Part shown: one piece after another, positions 46,091-47,546 of the stretch
How the letters are laid out: every line of letters starts with the position of its first letter
How positions within the stretch are numbered: the first letter of the stretch is position 1
From: a virus
Strand: one strand, 5' to 3'
IMG/VR virus record: IMGVR_UViG_3300032073_000051
Span: 1-47,546 of that record
Length of the DNA stretch: 47,546 nt
The notes under the pieces: generated by a model
What the model was told of the DNA's origin: nothing
The model's input: only the letters and a program-made list of their open reading frames with translations
Databases searched by the model: none
Translations under genes and position numbers: made by a program

Positions 46091-47546
46091 TTAAATAATG
46101 TCAGACCACCAGCTTTTCTTTTTGCCGGATTCTAGTTTTTCTTTTTCTTCTCTTAGTTCCTTAAGTCTTTTTTCTTTGTCTGCTTTTGCTTGGTCTTCTT
46201 CTGCAATCATATTAGCAACAGCAAGAGTGTCTGGTATAACACCATTAGTCATAGTCATTTGAACCATTCGCTCTCTAATTCTTAAAGCTGCTGCATTAAC
46301 TCTGTTATCAACATCTTCTGGTGAGTCTCCACCAATCATACCAAACAAAAATCCTTTGTCTTTCTTGTTTTCAAACGCCCCTTGTAAGGCAGCTCCGATG
46401 TCTGATGTGCTTGGTATTGCTGCTCTTAATGATGAGAATGAAGGAGTACCACTTTTTTGAGAAGCGTTGTAATCCATTACATTGTTCATGTGTTGTATTC
46501 TGTCTTCTCTTAATTGTTGTGAAGGAGTCTTAGCAGGTCTGTACTTCATAGGTGTACCAATGTATGCTAATGTGTCAAACAATTCTTTTGCCCTGTTGTT
46601 TCCCGGAACATCACCTGCTCTCTGTCCAAACCACCAGTCTTTGTTTTCTCCGGATAAAGGACTCAATAACTTGCTGATGTTAAACCCATCAAGTACAGAA
46701 TTAAATACGTTAGTACCACCACCAGAACTTGTTGTCGTTCCCATTAAACTAGTAGAAGGTGCTTGTGTACTTACTAATCCTTGGTTAGTGGAAGAAGTAC
46801 TAGAACTGCTAGTAGCATCAGTATTATTAACATTAGTAGTGCCTTCATTTTCAGTTCTCGTTATTTCATCATCTAATTCTTTAAGGGATTTGTTTATTTC
46901 ATCTTCAGTAAGAGTTCTTTCACCATCTTTGGTTTTGTCTGGATTGCCTGTTACTCCTGCTGAATCTAATAACCAACCCAACATACCATCACCATTCTTA
47001 CCATCAAGAATAATCTTGTCTACCTTGTCTGCAATAGGTGTTATTATATTGTCTAGTATAACAGTTGTTTCGCCCTCTAAAAAACCACTCTCACTGACTG
47101 CTGCTCCAGCAGCATCAATAGCATTTACAATTGAGTCATTAATACTCTGCATAGTCAAAGGTTCTTTGTCAGCATCTTTTGCAGGGTCTTGTCCTGCTGT
47201 ACTTAAGTCTAGCAAATCTGTAGCTAACGGTATAAACTCACTAACTTTTTTCTTAGCTGCTTCATACATGCTGGTGTAGTTGTCAGGGTCAAACCAGTCA
47301 CCAAATATATTTACATCAGATTCTGTTGGTTTTTCTGATTCTATGTCAGACATTAAACTTGTAGCAACTTGGTCAGATGTGACTGGGTCTTTAACAAGAC
47401 CTTCTCTAACCTGTCCTTGTTGCATTCTGTTCTGGTCTGCTAAAAGACCTTGTATATATCTCTGTCTATTCTCTTCATCAACATCCGCCTGTGCAATTTG
47501 TGCAAGAGCATCCTCAACACGAGCTTCTTCTGCTGCTCTAACTGCA
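46091..47546 (-). CDS. Unknown virion-associated protein, 5' end beyond the window (lap 2 only)
   Basis: The frame is open from the stop at 46091-46093 to the window edge, so the ATG at 47425 is not necessarily the start; upstream codons encode an Ala/Glu/Gln-rich helix (AVRAAEEARVEDALAQIAQ). At least 485 residues. It has a Thr/Ser/Asn-rich linker (NNTDATSSSSTSSTNQG), a charged helical C terminus (DKEKRLKELREEKEKLESG) and ends KKSWW plus a few residues. It replaces the 356-aa gene of lap one. Family unknown. Confidence 0.55.
   Translation of the reverse strand, partial: AVRAAEEARVEDALAQIAQADVDEENRQRYIQGLLADQNRMQQGQVREGLVKDPVTSDQVATSLMSDIESEKPTESDVNIFGDWFDPDNYTSMYEAAKKKVSEFIPLATDLLDLSTAGQDPAKDADKEPLTMQSINDSIVNAIDAAGAAVSESGFLEGETTVILDNIITPIADKVDKIILDGKNGDGMLGWLLDSAGVTGNPDKTKDGERTLTEDEINKSLKELDDEITRTENEGTTNVNNTDATSSSSTSSTNQGLVSTQAPSTSLMGTTTSSGGGTNVFNSVLDGFNISKLLSPLSGENKDWWFGQRAGDVPGNNRAKELFDTLAYIGTPMKYRPAKTPSQQLREDRIQHMNNVMDYNASQKSGTPSFSSLRAAIPSTSDIGAALQGAFENKKDKGFLFGMIGGDSPEDVDNRVNAAALRIRERMVQMTMTNGVIPDTLAVANMIAEEDQAKADKEKRLKELREEKEKLESGKKKSWWSDII

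Overview
The window is a tailed-phage genome, almost certainly a lytic marine podovirus-like phage or an uncultured relative. It is AT-rich and densely packed with short overlapping genes. It encodes a T7-style replication set (gp2.5-like SSB, primase-helicase, family A DNA polymerase, Cas4-like exonuclease, RusA-like resolvase) and a complete head and tail gene set. I see no phage RNA polymerase, integrase, repressor or tRNA. A cobalamin-dependent ribonucleotide reductase, three 2-oxoglutarate/Fe(II) oxygenases and Gly-rich fibres fit a marine host, but the host itself cannot be read from the sequence. Family placement (near HTVC010P-type, HMO-2011-type or Zobellviridae/cobavirus-like phages) is a guess from gene content.

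Layout: positions 515-28606 are a long minus-strand late block. In transcription order it runs terS, terL, portal, scaffold, SU10-type major capsid protein, adaptor, structural proteins, S74-chaperone fibre, Gly-rich fibre, three oxygenases, exported proteins, small membrane and basic proteins, fibre, muralytic enzyme, P22 gp10-like tail protein, GNAT-like protein, injection-type proteins, a 1090-aa internal virion protein and a methyltransferase. Positions 28607-29430 are a divergent control region with direct repeats (possible origin), extended -10 sites for the late block, and a sigma70-like promoter with a structured leader for the early block. Positions 29431-42190 are the plus-strand early block: small unknown genes first, then SSB, primase-helicase, polymerase, nuclease, ribonucleotide reductase, small membrane proteins, DUF3310 protein, resolvase and a second nuclease-like gene. 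It converges with the late block, the last genes overlapping by 14 bp.

Positions 41663-47546 are a second lap. They repeat the start of the window, but as a diverged strain version: an exact 127-nt match at position 1, near identity to about 528, clearly diverged homologues to about 46078, then a different gene. The simplest reading is a circular or circularly permuted genome of about 41.66 kb whose assembly walked past closure into a sister strain.

The most intriguing system is an identical 18-bp palindrome, CAAGCATTTAATTGCTTG, present five times only in the early arm, in gaps before four genes. Flanking bases covary as pairs (T-A, C-G, T-G), suggesting a conserved RNA hairpin or operator that marks early transcription units. 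A second candidate is a switch-like structured leader at 30529-30654.
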